A DNA stretch of 64,000 nt from Nostocoides sp. F2B08 (GTDB taxonomy: Bacteria > Actinomycetota > Actinomycetes > Actinomycetales > Dermatophilaceae), in contig NZ_WESE01000002.1 in the NCBI RefSeq assembly GCF_009184895.1, positions 310,001-374,000 of the forward strand, in the 5' to 3' direction. Both the position numbers and the translations under genes were made by a program. Shown piece by piece: positions 24,939 to 33,763 of the stretch. How positions within the stretch are numbered: position 1 is the stretch's first letter; every line of letters begins with the position of its first letter. A model generated the notes under the pieces. That model had not been told where the DNA came from and did no database searches. It worked only from the letters and a program-made list of their open reading frames with translations.

Positions 24939-25817
24939 ATGACGACCACCCACTTCTCCGACGACGAGGTCCGCGAGGCGGTCCGATCGCGCTATGCCGA
25001 GGCGGCCTCACTGTCTCTCGCGGGGTCGCCGTCGAGCTGCTGCGGCTCGGGCGAGAGTGGAGCCGGCGGCTGCTGCGGTGAGGGGTCCAAGCTCCAGGGC
25101 GTCGATCCGATCACCTCTGGCCTCTACGAGGACGCCGACGTGCCGTTCGACGCGGCCCTGGCCGCCTCCCTCGGCTGCGGCAACCCGACCGCGCTGGCCG
25201 AGCTGCGGCCGGGCGAGGACGTCCTCGACCTCGGCTCCGGCGGGGGACTGGACGTGCTGCTCTCGGCGCGGCGGATCGCTCCGGGGGGCACCGCATACGG
25301 ACTGGACATGACCGCCGAGATGCTCGAGCTGGCCGAGAAGCACCGCGCAGAGGCCGGGGTCGAGAACGCCAGGTTCATGCTCGGCTCCATCGAGGACGTG
25401 CCGTTGCCCGACGCGTCGGTCGACGTCGTGATCTCCAACTGCGTCATCAACCTCAGCCCCGACAAGGACGCGGTGCTGCGCGAGTCGTTCCGCGTGCTGC
25501 GTCCCGGCGGCCGGTTCGCGGTCTCCGACATCGTCCTGACCCGCGATATCGACGAGTCACTGCGCGGGGTCGTCGCCCTGTGGACGGGGTGCATCTCCGG
25601 CGCCCTGCGCGACGACGACTACGTCGCCCGGCTGGGTGCTATCGGCTTCGAGGACGCCTCCGTGGAGGTCACCCGCCGCTACGACCGGGAGGCCCTCGAG
25701 GGGATGGCCGGCCAGCTCGACCCGTCGCACCTGCCCGAGGGGATGACTCTCGCCGAGACGGTCGACGCGCTCGACGGGTCGTTCGCGAGCGCCTTCATCA
25801 GGGCCCGGAAACCGTAG
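24939..25817 (+). CDS. arsM: arsenite S-adenosylmethionine methyltransferase
   Basis: This 292-residue class I methyltransferase converts As(III) to methylated species. It has SAM-binding motif I DVLDLGSGGGLD, then YGLDMTAEMLELA, and the ArsM-specific LGCGNPT, ISNCVINL and WTGCISGAL, whose Cys residues bind arsenic. The N-terminal region has two Cys pairs (SCCGSG and GGCCGEG), common in ArsM proteins. AGGAG lies before the ATG. It is divergent from arsR; no arsenite efflux or arsenate reductase gene is present nearby. The 3' end overlaps the convergent PhyH gene by 20 bases. Confidence 0.88.
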   Translation: MTTTHFSDDEVREAVRSRYAEAASLSLAGSPSSCCGSGESGAGGCCGEGSKLQGVDPITSGLYEDADVPFDAALAASLGCGNPTALAELRPGEDVLDLGSGGGLDVLLSARRIAPGGTAYGLDMTAEMLELAEKHRAEAGVENARFMLGSIEDVPLPDASVDVVISNCVINLSPDKDAVLRESFRVLRPGGRFAVSDIVLTRDIDESLRGVVALWTGCISGALRDDDYVARLGAIGFEDASVEVTRRYDREALEGMAGQLDPSHLPEGMTLAETVDALDGSFASAFIRARKP

Positions 25818-26628
25818 GAAAGAGGGGGTCGTCCATCGGCGCTCCGCGCGGGATGACGCCGACGAGCTCGTCGAACGGCGGTGAGGTGATCCAGTCCCTC
25901 GGGGCGTGGGTGGCGTCGCCGGCGAGGTAACGCAGCGACAGCACCCGGCGACGACCCTGGAACGGGAAGCCCGGTGCGCCGTGGATGGTGAGGAAGTCGA
26001 AGAAGATCGCGTCACCTGGTTCCAGGTCCGCCGCCCGGATGTCGTATGCGTCGGGCGCCTCGTCGATGTCCGGCAGCTCCTCGAGGGTGCCCTCCGGGAA
26101 CCACTTGGCCTTGCCGTCGAGGAAGGTCCGCGGCATCTTCCACGGTCCGTCGTGGCTGCCGGCGACGAGCTCCAGGCAGCCCGCGACCGGAACCGGGTCG
26201 ACCGGGATCCACGCGCTCGTGCCGTGCCCGTCGACGTTGTAGTACGGCTGGTCCTGGTGCCAGGGGGTGCGCTGCTTGGTCCCACCCTCCTTGACGAGGA
26301 CGTGGTCGTGGTAGAACCGCACCGGCTGCCCCTCCGGGGTCCAGCGGGCGAGCAGCTCGGTGGCATAGCGGGGCACGTCGGAGTGCAGCGCGAGCCGTTC
26401 GATCTGGGGAATCTGCTGCCATCGGCGGAAGTCCTCGACGAATCGGCCGGGGTCGTCGATTCCGCTCGCGACCTGGGTGAGCATGCCGCTCTCGCGCAGC
26501 ACCGCCTCGATCCCCTCGCGGGCGAGCTCGACCTCCTCCGGCGTGAGAACGCCCCGGAGGACGAGAAGTCCGTCGCGGTGGTAGGCCTCGACCTGCTCGT
26601 CGGTGAGAAGCGACTCCATGGCGGTCAT
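25798..26628 (-). CDS. phytanoyl-CoA dioxygenase-family protein
   Basis: This protein of about 276 residues belongs to the Fe(II)/2-oxoglutarate-dependent PhyH family. It reads DEQVEAYHRDGLLVLRGVLTPEEV at the N-terminus, the iron ligands in TPWHQDQPYY (H-x-D), GCLELVAGSHDGPW, and a distal His in FLTIHGAPG with GRRRVLSLRY supplying the 2-oxoglutarate-binding Arg. The substrate is unknown; such enzymes hydroxylate acyl-CoAs, ectoine, antibiotics and other small molecules. Two ATGs (26628 and 26619) are possible starts. Confidence 0.8.
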   Translation of the reverse strand: MTAMESLLTDEQVEAYHRDGLLVLRGVLTPEEVELAREGIEAVLRESGMLTQVASGIDDPGRFVEDFRRWQQIPQIERLALHSDVPRYATELLARWTPEGQPVRFYHDHVLVKEGGTKQRTPWHQDQPYYNVDGHGTSAWIPVDPVPVAGCLELVAGSHDGPWKMPRTFLDGKAKWFPEGTLEELPDIDEAPDAYDIRAADLEPGDAIFFDFLTIHGAPGFPFQGRRRVLSLRYLAGDATHAPRDWITSPPFDELVGVIPRGAPMDDPLFPTVSGP

Positions 26629-26694
26629 CGTAGGGGTCCGGCTCCAGATGAAAAGGGGTGGCCCGGCGCAACCGTCGAGGGCCACCATGGACGG

Positions 26695-27657
26695 ATGACC
26701 GTCGACACCGCACTGCGTTGGAGCCACCTCACGACCGACGATGTCGGAGCCTGGCACGAGCTGATGAACCATCTCGCCGAGGTCGACGACACCGGCGAGA
26801 CCTTCACCCCCGAGGTCCTCACCGAGGAGCTCGGCGAGCCCGGCTTCAGCCCGGAGACCGACAGCTGGACCGTCTGGGACGGCGACCGGCTCGTCGCCTA
26901 CGGAGTCGTGTCGGTCAGCATGACTCCGGACCACGAGGGCCGGGTCCGCTGCCACGTCGGCATGGGCGGGGTGCACCAGGACTGGCGGGGCCGCGGGATC
27001 GGGCGCGAGCTGATCGGCCGCATGGAGGAGCGTGCCGTCGCCATGGCGAGGGAGCGGCACCCCGGGACCCCCGCATACCTGCGGGCGTCCGGCGGTGTCG
27101 AGGGGGCGCACGTGCGCCGCATGCTGACCCACCGCGGGTATGCGATCGTCCGGTACTTCAACGACCTCACCCGACCGCTGCCGGGGGATCCGCTGCCGGA
27201 CATCGCTGTCGACGGCTTCACCATCGTCAGCGAGACCGACGACCTCGAGGAGGAGGCGCGGCTCGCGCACAACGCGGCGTTCGCCGACCACTGGGGAGCG
27301 ACGGACATCACGGCGGAGCAGTGGGCGCACTACTGGAAGTCCTCGAGCGGACGTCCGGAGCTCTCGAGCCTGGTCGTCGACGATGACGGCCGGGTCCTCG
27401 CGTATGTGTTCGCCAGCCACTTCGTGCCCCACGAGCTCTACGTCACAATCGTCGGGACCCGACCGGAGGCCCGCGGGCGCGGACTGGCCGCAGCCTGTCT
27501 CGCGCGCACACTCCGGCTCGGCATGGCGACGGGTGAGTTCGACACCGCGCGGCTGGACGTGGACTCGGCCAGCCCGACCGGCGCGACCCGGCTCTATGAG
27601 CGGCTCGGGTTCCGGACCGTCCGCACCTTCGCCTCGATGCAGCGGGACGTGGACTGA
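26695..27657 (+). CDS. tandem GNAT acetyltransferase
   Basis: This 320-residue protein has two GNAT domains. The N-terminal copy has motif A VHQDWRGRGIGRELIG; the C-terminal copy has IVGTRPEARGRGLAAACL followed by the motif B region VDSASPTGATRLYERLGFRTVRTF. The layout recalls mycothiol synthase (MshD), but this is also common in unrelated actinobacterial acetyltransferases, so I give no gene name. Two CGCATAC words lie only 60 bases apart in it (27072 and 27138). Confidence 0.8.
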   Translation: MTVDTALRWSHLTTDDVGAWHELMNHLAEVDDTGETFTPEVLTEELGEPGFSPETDSWTVWDGDRLVAYGVVSVSMTPDHEGRVRCHVGMGGVHQDWRGRGIGRELIGRMEERAVAMARERHPGTPAYLRASGGVEGAHVRRMLTHRGYAIVRYFNDLTRPLPGDPLPDIAVDGFTIVSETDDLEEEARLAHNAAFADHWGATDITAEQWAHYWKSSSGRPELSSLVVDDDGRVLAYVFASHFVPHELYVTIVGTRPEARGRGLAAACLARTLRLGMATGEFDTARLDVDSASPTGATRLYERLGFRTVRTFASMQRDVD

Positions 27658-27658
27658 C

Positions 27659-27694
27659 GCCAAGCCTGTCGCGGGGAGCGGACATCTGCTTGGC
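27659..27694. other. inverted repeat GCCAAGC/GCTTGGC after the GNAT gene
   Basis: Perfect seven-base arms (27659-27665 and 27688-27694) flank 22 bases in the short gap before the esterase gene. This could be an operator for the esterase or a weak hairpin; no T-run follows, so a rho-independent terminator is unlikely. Confidence 0.3.
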
Positions 27695-27735
27695 TGGCAC
27701 CACCCGTGCAACGACGCCGAGTGAATGGAGTCCCC

Positions 27736-28713
27736 ATGTCGTCGAGTGACACCTCGTCCACCGTCTCCCGCCGCGACCTGATCGACCCGCCCTGTCGGGA
27801 GCCGCTCGACCAGCTGCTCGAGGCGCTGCCCGGAGGCTTCAACGCCATCCCGGACATCGTCGCGCGAAGGGCCACGGTCGACCAGATGCTCGCGATGATG
27901 CCGGCGCCGGAGAACCCGGGCGTCGGCATTGAGGACCGCATGGTGCCCGGGCCGGAAGGGGCGCCGGAGGTCAGGGTGCGGATCTACCGTCCCGAGGGTG
28001 CCGGCGATGCACTCCCCGGCGTGTACTACATCCACGGCGGCGGCATGATCCTCGGCACCGTCGAGGGCGAGGAAGGCAGCGCGATGCGGATCTGCCACGA
28101 GGTCGGCGCGGTCGTCGTCTCCGTCGACTACCGCCTCGCGCCGGAGAACCCGCACCCCGCTCCGGTCGAGGACTGTTACGCCGGACTCGTGTGGACGGTC
28201 GAGCACGCGGACGAGCTCGGGATCGACGCCGGCCGGATGGCGATTTACGGCGGAAGTGCCGGTGGTGGGCTGGCGCTCGGCACCGTTCTGCTCGCCCGGG
28301 ACCGCGGTGGGCCACAGCTGTCGTTCATGATGCCGATCTATCCGATGATCGACGACACGAACACCTTGCCGTCGACGCACGAGATCACGGACATCGGGAT
28401 CTGGGACCGGTCCGGAAACCTCGAGGCGTGGGAGTGGTACCTCGGCGGCAAGGAGGCCGACCAGTACGCGGCGCCCGCCCGCGCCGAGGACCTCAGCGGC
28501 CTGCCACCCGCGTTCATCGACGTCGGCACGGTCGACATGTTCCGCGACGAGGACATCGCCTTTGCGCAGCGACTCATGCAGGCGGGCGTGCCGTGCGAGC
28601 TGCACATCCATCCCGGCAGCTACCACGCGAGTGAGACCTTCGCGCCCGATGCCGCGCTGTCGCAGCGCATCTGGGCTGGGCGGATCGACGCGCTCAGGCG
28701 GGCACTGCACTAG
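27736..28713 (+). CDS. HSL-type alpha/beta hydrolase (esterase)
   Basis: This 325-residue esterase of the hormone-sensitive-lipase family has the oxyanion motif YYIHGGGM, VDYRLAPENPHPAPVEDCY, nucleophile elbow YGGSAGGG, acid in VGTVDMFRDED and His in PGSYHASE. The elbow has GGSAGG rather than the usual GDSAGG. The start at 27736 is preceded by GGAG; an upstream ATG at 27706 is less likely. It probably hydrolyses short-chain esters in the cytoplasm. Its 3' end overlaps the convergent HNH gene by 20 bases. Confidence 0.82.
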   Translation: MSSSDTSSTVSRRDLIDPPCREPLDQLLEALPGGFNAIPDIVARRATVDQMLAMMPAPENPGVGIEDRMVPGPEGAPEVRVRIYRPEGAGDALPGVYYIHGGGMILGTVEGEEGSAMRICHEVGAVVVSVDYRLAPENPHPAPVEDCYAGLVWTVEHADELGIDAGRMAIYGGSAGGGLALGTVLLARDRGGPQLSFMMPIYPMIDDTNTLPSTHEITDIGIWDRSGNLEAWEWYLGGKEADQYAAPARAEDLSGLPPAFIDVGTVDMFRDEDIAFAQRLMQAGVPCELHIHPGSYHASETFAPDAALSQRIWAGRIDALRRALH

Positions 28714-30190
28714 CCGCTCCGTCCGTGGCCCCGTCCGATCCTGCCGTCGAGGGTGCCCCCGCTCTCGGTCGCGCGGGTGGTGGGTGGCTGGTGTAGGTGT
28801 GTCCGGTGGGGGTGGTCAGGGTGACGGCCCGCTCCTTCGGTTCGGTACCGGTGTCCTCGGTGTGGGTGGTGTCGGTGACGGTGGCGGCCCAGCCGGGTGC
28901 TTCTTTGGCGTGGTTGCACGCCGCGCACACCCCGCGGCCGTTGACGTAGCTCGTCGGGCCACCGGACCGGTGCGGGATGGTGTGGTCGACGTGCCTGATC
29001 GGCGCCCCGCAGTACGGGGTCGCGCAGATCCGGTCGCGGTACTCGATGAGCCTTCGCAGCAGCCGCGGGAACGAGCGGCGTTTGGAGTCCAGCGCCACCA
29101 GGTGCCGCCCGTCCGCAGAGGTGTACAGCCGGCGCAACCACACCCGACCCTGCTCGAACCGCGCCCGCCGCACCGCCGGATCGTCGGGGTCCGACGTCCC
29201 GCCGCGGTCATCGCGGCTGCCGTGGTCGTCGGGGTCGTCGTGGTCGTCGGCCTCGAGGAGGGAGAGGATCCAACGTCGGGCGGTCTCGGCGGGGATCGGG
29301 CCGTACCCGGGCACCTGCGCCGGCTCGTCGCCGCCGCCGAGCAGGGCGGTGTCGGTGATGATCAGCTGCAGCTCGACCGGATGCTCGGCGCTGCTCACGC
29401 CGGTGACCCGCTCGACGAGGGTGTCGGCCATGACCTGTCCGCGGGAGCGGCCGTCGCCGGACGCTGCGGCGGCCTTGGCCGCGGCGTCCAACGCCGCATA
29501 GACGGCGACCCCGTCGGCGACGGGGAGCAGCCCGGTCAGGTACGTCATCGTCTCCGGCGCGGGACGGCAGGTGACCCGCCGGTCCGCGCGCGCCCTCGCC
29601 GCCTTCTTGACCACGGCGTGCGGGTCGAGGCGGTACACCCACTCCTTGGTCTCGGCCTCCACCCGGCGGTCGCCGAGCTCGGGCAGCCGCTCGGCGAGGG
29701 CGGCGTCGACGTCGCGGCGCAGGTCGGGGTCGAGGATCGCGGTCTCCTTGGCGATGATGCCCGCCCGGTGCTCGCTGGTCTGCCCCCGGGCCAGCGCCGC
29801 GAGCGTCATCGGCAGGTCGGCGAGCAGGGCTCTGGCGGTGGCCAGCATCCGCCCACCCCGGTACGGGGACTGGCGGCAGGCGAGGCCGACCTGGGCGCCG
29901 ATCCCGGAACCCCGGTCACGGGCCGTGACACCGCGGGCGGCCTGGTCGGCGACCTGGGAGTCGGCGAAGGCGACCAAGTCATGCGCCTGCGCCGCCGCCG
30001 CAGCCGCCTTCAACGCCTCCAGCACCCCGATCCGCTCCACCCGCGCCGGGTCGTCGTGAGCCGGCGACTCGGCACCGAGCCGCCCGATGAACGCGGCGAT
30101 GTCGGCCGTGGTCAACGCGGCGGCCGCAAGCAGGGGCGCGGTGGTCTCGGTGATCTCGGTGGTGCGCTCTTTGCTGGTGGTGGGGTTCAT
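28694..30190 (-). CDS. DUF222/HNH endonuclease (13E12-repeat family)
   Basis: This 498-residue protein is typical of the multicopy actinobacterial DUF222-HNH family. The N-terminal DUF222 region includes RGVTARDRGSGIGAQVGLACRQSP and ALARGQTSEHRAGIIAKET. A very acidic linker rich in Asp, His and Gly sits around residue 350. The HNH domain near the C-terminus reads CATPYCGAPIRHVDHTIPHRSGG..NGRGVCAACNHAKEAPGW, with two Cys pairs for zinc. These genes behave like dispersed repeats, and their biological role is unknown. The start at 30190 is the ATG of MNPTTSK. Confidence 0.85.
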   Translation of the reverse strand: MNPTTSKERTTEITETTAPLLAAAALTTADIAAFIGRLGAESPAHDDPARVERIGVLEALKAAAAAAQAHDLVAFADSQVADQAARGVTARDRGSGIGAQVGLACRQSPYRGGRMLATARALLADLPMTLAALARGQTSEHRAGIIAKETAILDPDLRRDVDAALAERLPELGDRRVEAETKEWVYRLDPHAVVKKAARARADRRVTCRPAPETMTYLTGLLPVADGVAVYAALDAAAKAAAASGDGRSRGQVMADTLVERVTGVSSAEHPVELQLIITDTALLGGGDEPAQVPGYGPIPAETARRWILSLLEADDHDDPDDHGSRDDRGGTSDPDDPAVRRARFEQGRVWLRRLYTSADGRHLVALDSKRRSFPRLLRRLIEYRDRICATPYCGAPIRHVDHTIPHRSGGPTSYVNGRGVCAACNHAKEAPGWAATVTDTTHTEDTGTEPKERAVTLTTPTGHTYTSHPPPARPRAGAPSTAGSDGATDGAASAVPA

Positions 30191-30481
30191 GTCGACAACG
30201 CTAGAGGGCGCCACTGACAGTGCTTCCCGAGTGAATCGGGTTATCCACAAAAGGGATTCACCACGGCCGGCACCCGACCGTGACACGCCCGACACCCCAC
30301 CCGGATGTGGACAACCGAGCTGCCCCGGCTCGGCGCGCCACGGACGGCGCAGCGGTGGCCACCACCGCGGATAGCCACCGCCGAACCATCCCTCGCGGCG
30401 CAGGAAGGGCGCACGCAGCAGGGAGGGCTCGCGGTCGATGCGCGACAGGCGAGACGAGGGATACGGACCCTCCCCGACGCG
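30191..30481. other. non-coding gap with two DnaA-box-like sites
   Basis: These 291 bases hold no gene I can support. TTATCCACA (30241-30249) matches the classic DnaA box exactly. TGTGGACAA (30306-30314) is the reverse complement of TTGTCCACA, the form usual in GC-rich actinobacteria. Further right, GCGGTGG/CCACCGC (30352-30368, three-base loop) forms a small hairpin. The HNH promoter must lie at the left of this gap. Confidence 0.5.
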
Positions 30482-31804
30482 TCAGGTCACTGCCGCCCGA
30501 GCGCGCTGGGGACCCGGCTGCTCCCGCAGCCGCCGACCGAGGTCGTCGAGCCGAGCCGCCACTTCGTCCGGCAGAGCCAGGAGCCGACCCGCCGCCGCAC
30601 GCAGCTCCTCCGGGGAGGCGGCATTCGGGTCCAGCGCCTCACCGAGACCGGTGCGCTCGAGCGCCGCCGCACCGGCGAACTGGTCCGTCGACAGCGGCAG
30701 TACGAGCAACGGCACCCCGGCCGTGAGCGCCTCCGTGACGCTGTTGTTTCCGCCGTGGGTGACGCCGAGCGACGCATGCCGCAGCAGCGTCACCTGCGGC
30801 AGGACAGCGCGCACGAGCCACTCCGACGGGATGGGGCCCAGGTCCGCCGGTGACGTGGACCCGCTCGCCAGCGCGACCCGCACCGGCGTCCCTCCAACCA
30901 CTCCTCCCACCCTGAGACCCCGAAGCGCCTCGGCCACCCGTCGCAGGACATCCGACCGAACCGACAGGAAGCTGCCCAGGCTCACATAGACCACCGGCGC
31001 ATGGGACTCCACCAGCCAGGCCTCGACCTCGGCGTCGACCGGCTCCTCCCGCACGGCCGACCCGAGGAACGCGTGCTCGCCCAGGAGTGCGGTGCGCTCG
31101 GGTTCGTGCAGCTCGTCGGGGTAGTTGAGGAGCAGCACGTCCCCGGTTTCGGCGAATGCGTCGCGGCTGGGCTCGGCCCTGCCGTCCAACGCGGCCAGGG
31201 CGGTGTTCCACTCCGCCGTGAAGCGGTCACGCACCCCCTCGCACACCGTCCGCAGTCGCGCGAGGTCCACCTCCGGCGGCTGCAGCCGCGTCGGCCACGC
31301 AGGAGGCAGACCATAGACCTCGTCGCCCACGACGAGCGCCGACGGATGCCCGAGCACGACGTCGGCGTGGCGCACGTGGGCCGCGCGCAGCGCCAGTCGG
31401 GCACTGAAGGCCAGGTGGTCGACGATGACCTGGTCGGGGCGCACCTCGTCGACGATCTCCTGCACCCGGCGCGCGACGGTGATCGGGTCCCACAACAGAT
31501 CGGAGCGCCGCGCCCGCGCCTGGAACGTCAACGTCGCGACCGCTCCATCCCGCGTCGCCGCGAAGAAGCCCCGCAGCGCATCGTCCTCACCCTCGGGCTG
31601 CTCCTCGGCTCGGATGACCCCGGGGTTGGAGCCGCGCCCCAGTCGCAGGTCGACCCGCTCCAGGCCGAATCCGCGCACGAGTCCGTCGGTGGCCGGCCCG
31701 GTCGCGACGACGACCCGCTCCCCCGCGTCACGCCACGCGGTAGCCAGCGTGGCCAATGGGAACAGGTGCGAGGCGTAGTCGGGCGAGATGACGAGCAGGG
31801 TCAC
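30482..31804 (-). CDS. GT1-family (MGT-like) glycosyltransferase
   Basis: This 440-residue GT-B glycosyltransferase of the UDP-glycosyltransferase/MGT superfamily reads VISPDYASHLFPLATLATAWRDAGERVVVATG at the N-terminus and the donor-binding C-terminal segment HASLGVTHGGNNSVTEALTAGVPLLVLPLSTDQFAGA. It would transfer a sugar to a small hydrophobic acceptor. It has a four-base overlap with the upstream GT4 fusion, so both act in one pathway. No other biosynthetic gene is adjacent to indicate the product. Confidence 0.8.
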   Translation of the reverse strand: MTLLVISPDYASHLFPLATLATAWRDAGERVVVATGPATDGLVRGFGLERVDLRLGRGSNPGVIRAEEQPEGEDDALRGFFAATRDGAVATLTFQARARRSDLLWDPITVARRVQEIVDEVRPDQVIVDHLAFSARLALRAAHVRHADVVLGHPSALVVGDEVYGLPPAWPTRLQPPEVDLARLRTVCEGVRDRFTAEWNTALAALDGRAEPSRDAFAETGDVLLLNYPDELHEPERTALLGEHAFLGSAVREEPVDAEVEAWLVESHAPVVYVSLGSFLSVRSDVLRRVAEALRGLRVGGVVGGTPVRVALASGSTSPADLGPIPSEWLVRAVLPQVTLLRHASLGVTHGGNNSVTEALTAGVPLLVLPLSTDQFAGAAALERTGLGEALDPNAASPEELRAAAGRLLALPDEVAARLDDLGRRLREQPGPQRARAAVT

Positions 31805-33711
31805 CCGGCGACCTTCTCACGCGGAACCCGCTCGTGAGCGACGTTCGCGTACACCGGCGCCAGCGCCTGAGCCATCGTCGTGATGCTGAAGCGGTCGAGC
31901 ACGACCTGCCGCGCATGGTCGGCCCGTTCCTCGGTGTCCGGCGCCGCCGCCAGCTCGAGCGCAGCCGAGACGGCCGCACCGAGCGCTGCCGTGTCCGAGG
32001 TGTCGACGAGCACTCCGGTGACGCCGTCCTCGATGTATGTCGGCGGCCCACCCTCGTGCGGTGCGACGACGACGAGACCCGACCCGAGGGCCTCGCACAG
32101 CGCGATGCCGAACTCCTCTTTGAGACTGGCGCACGCATACACCCCATTCTGTGCGCTCAGGCCGGGGCGGCCCCGACGCACGGCCGACAGCCAGGCCGCC
32201 ACGGTCGGATTCGTGCGATGGCCCGCGAGGAGCAGGCCGCAGTCAGGTCCGGTGTCGCACGGGACGATCTCGTCGAGCAGGTCCAGCTGGGCGGCCTCGT
32301 CGCTGGTCGGTCGCCTCAGATCGCCGCCGACGATGACGAGGTTGCAGCGGCTCGACAGCTCCGGGCTCTCGACCCAGGCCCGCGCGAGGGTGGCCATCCC
32401 CTTGACGGGGTGCAGACGTCCGACGCTGAGCACGAGCGGCAGCCCGCGGCGGTGCGGTGGGAGGGTCCCCAGGAGCGCGTCGAGGTCGGCGAGGGCCTTC
32501 TCGACGGTATGCGACGGTTGCCCGCCCTCGAGCGCTGCGGCCACCTGCCGGTCGGCTTCGTCGAGGGCCTCGACGTCGATGCCCTCGGGCACGACGTGGA
32601 CGTCCTCGTCGGGGTCGAGGTGGAGCAGTCGGCGCAGGTCGCGCTCCAGCTGCGGGCGGGGGAAGGTGACCAGTGCCGCCGCCTGCTCGCGCAGGTCGCG
32701 CAGGAGGCGGATGCGGAAGACGAGGTGCTCGGCGAGGTCGGCCTCGACGAAAGTCTCCCGCGTGAGCGTGCCGGCCGCCTCGCGGGCGGCGAGGAGCGCG
32801 TGCGGGTCAGGGGCGAGGGTGAGCACGACGGGGATCCCCAGCTCCCGGGCGACCTGGGCACCGGCCCACGAGCCCACGTCGGCCATCCGCAGATGCAGGA
32901 CGTCGACCCGTCCGGCAGCGCCGAGCTGGCGCCGCAGCCCTTCGAGCGCTGCTCCGCGCAACGTCCAGCTGCGGCTGGCCGGCGGCGCGGGGCGCGGGAC
33001 GCGGATGCCGAGGTAGTGATGACCGTGCCCCGAGGCGGTGTCTCCGAGGACGGCCTCGTCGGAGCCGGTCTGCGGCGAGTCGTCAGCCTGGGACTCGCGA
33101 GAGAGGGTGAGGACGCGGTCCACGCCGGGCTCCTTGAGCAGCGCATCGCCGAGGCGCACCAACAAGGTGGCGATGCCGCCGGTGTCCCCCCGTCCGGCGT
33201 TGCTCAGCGACCCGTCGATCTCACCGTGCAGATAGAGCTGGGCGACCGTCAGCCCGCCACTCGACGATCCTGCGAGCAGTTCGGGCTCGAGAGGGGCGGG
33301 GCCGGGGCGCTCCGGCTCGTCGAACCATCGCTCGAGCGTCGCCTCGGCCAGTGTGCCCGCGAAGCCACCCTCGTCGACCATGGCGCGCAGCGGAGCCACG
33401 GCCGACCGGACCGGCGCGCTGGACGCGAGCGCCCAGGCGGCGTGCTCCCGGAGATGAGCCCGTTCGTCGCTGAGGAGCGGGACGAGAACGGCCTCGGCCA
33501 CCGTCTCCCCGGCGAACGGGGCGGCGTGCACGGCGGCGAGCGCCACGAGCGGGTCGCCGTCGTCGATCGCGGCGCCGAGCTCCGTGCTCATCGCACCGCC
33601 CAGCCGGCACGCCTCGGCGGCGACCCCGTCGAAGGCGTCGACGGCGTCGAGGATCGTCGGAGCATCACGCACCCGCTCGAGCGCGGAACGCGCGGGTGCC
33701 AGGACGTTCAT
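31801..33711 (-). CDS. HEAT-like domain fused to GT4 glycosyltransferase
   Basis: This 636-residue two-part protein has an N-terminus (to about residue 130) of short helical repeats: DPLVALAAVHAAPFAGETVAEAVLVPLLSDERAHLREHAAWALASS and following, like HEAT/PBS lyase repeats. From about residue 154 (LTVAQLYLHGEIDGSLSNAGRGDTGGIATLL) it is a GT4 enzyme resembling sucrose-phosphate-synthase-type transferases, with VVPEGID, LSVGRLHPVKG and the acidic EEFGIALCEALGSG motif. A minus-strand TTGACA (33744-33739) and TAGCGT (33723-33718, 15-base gap) lie six bases before the ATG, suggesting a leaderless message. The helical part may recruit a protein partner or acceptor. Confidence 0.75.
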   Translation of the reverse strand: MNVLAPARSALERVRDAPTILDAVDAFDGVAAEACRLGGAMSTELGAAIDDGDPLVALAAVHAAPFAGETVAEAVLVPLLSDERAHLREHAAWALASSAPVRSAVAPLRAMVDEGGFAGTLAEATLERWFDEPERPGPAPLEPELLAGSSSGGLTVAQLYLHGEIDGSLSNAGRGDTGGIATLLVRLGDALLKEPGVDRVLTLSRESQADDSPQTGSDEAVLGDTASGHGHHYLGIRVPRPAPPASRSWTLRGAALEGLRRQLGAAGRVDVLHLRMADVGSWAGAQVARELGIPVVLTLAPDPHALLAAREAAGTLTRETFVEADLAEHLVFRIRLLRDLREQAAALVTFPRPQLERDLRRLLHLDPDEDVHVVPEGIDVEALDEADRQVAAALEGGQPSHTVEKALADLDALLGTLPPHRRGLPLVLSVGRLHPVKGMATLARAWVESPELSSRCNLVIVGGDLRRPTSDEAAQLDLLDEIVPCDTGPDCGLLLAGHRTNPTVAAWLSAVRRGRPGLSAQNGVYACASLKEEFGIALCEALGSGLVVVAPHEGGPPTYIEDGVTGVLVDTSDTAALGAAVSAALELAAAPDTEERADHARQVVLDRFSITTMAQALAPVYANVAHERVPREKVAG

Positions 33712-33763
33712 GATTCGACGCTACCCGCGTGTGCTACCTGTCAAGCGACGATCTCCGGTCGTC

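Noticed and set aside
26695-27657. Naming the tandem GNAT protein mshD
   Set aside because: Two GNAT domains alone do not identify mycothiol synthase; the residues and neighbours that would support it were not evident.
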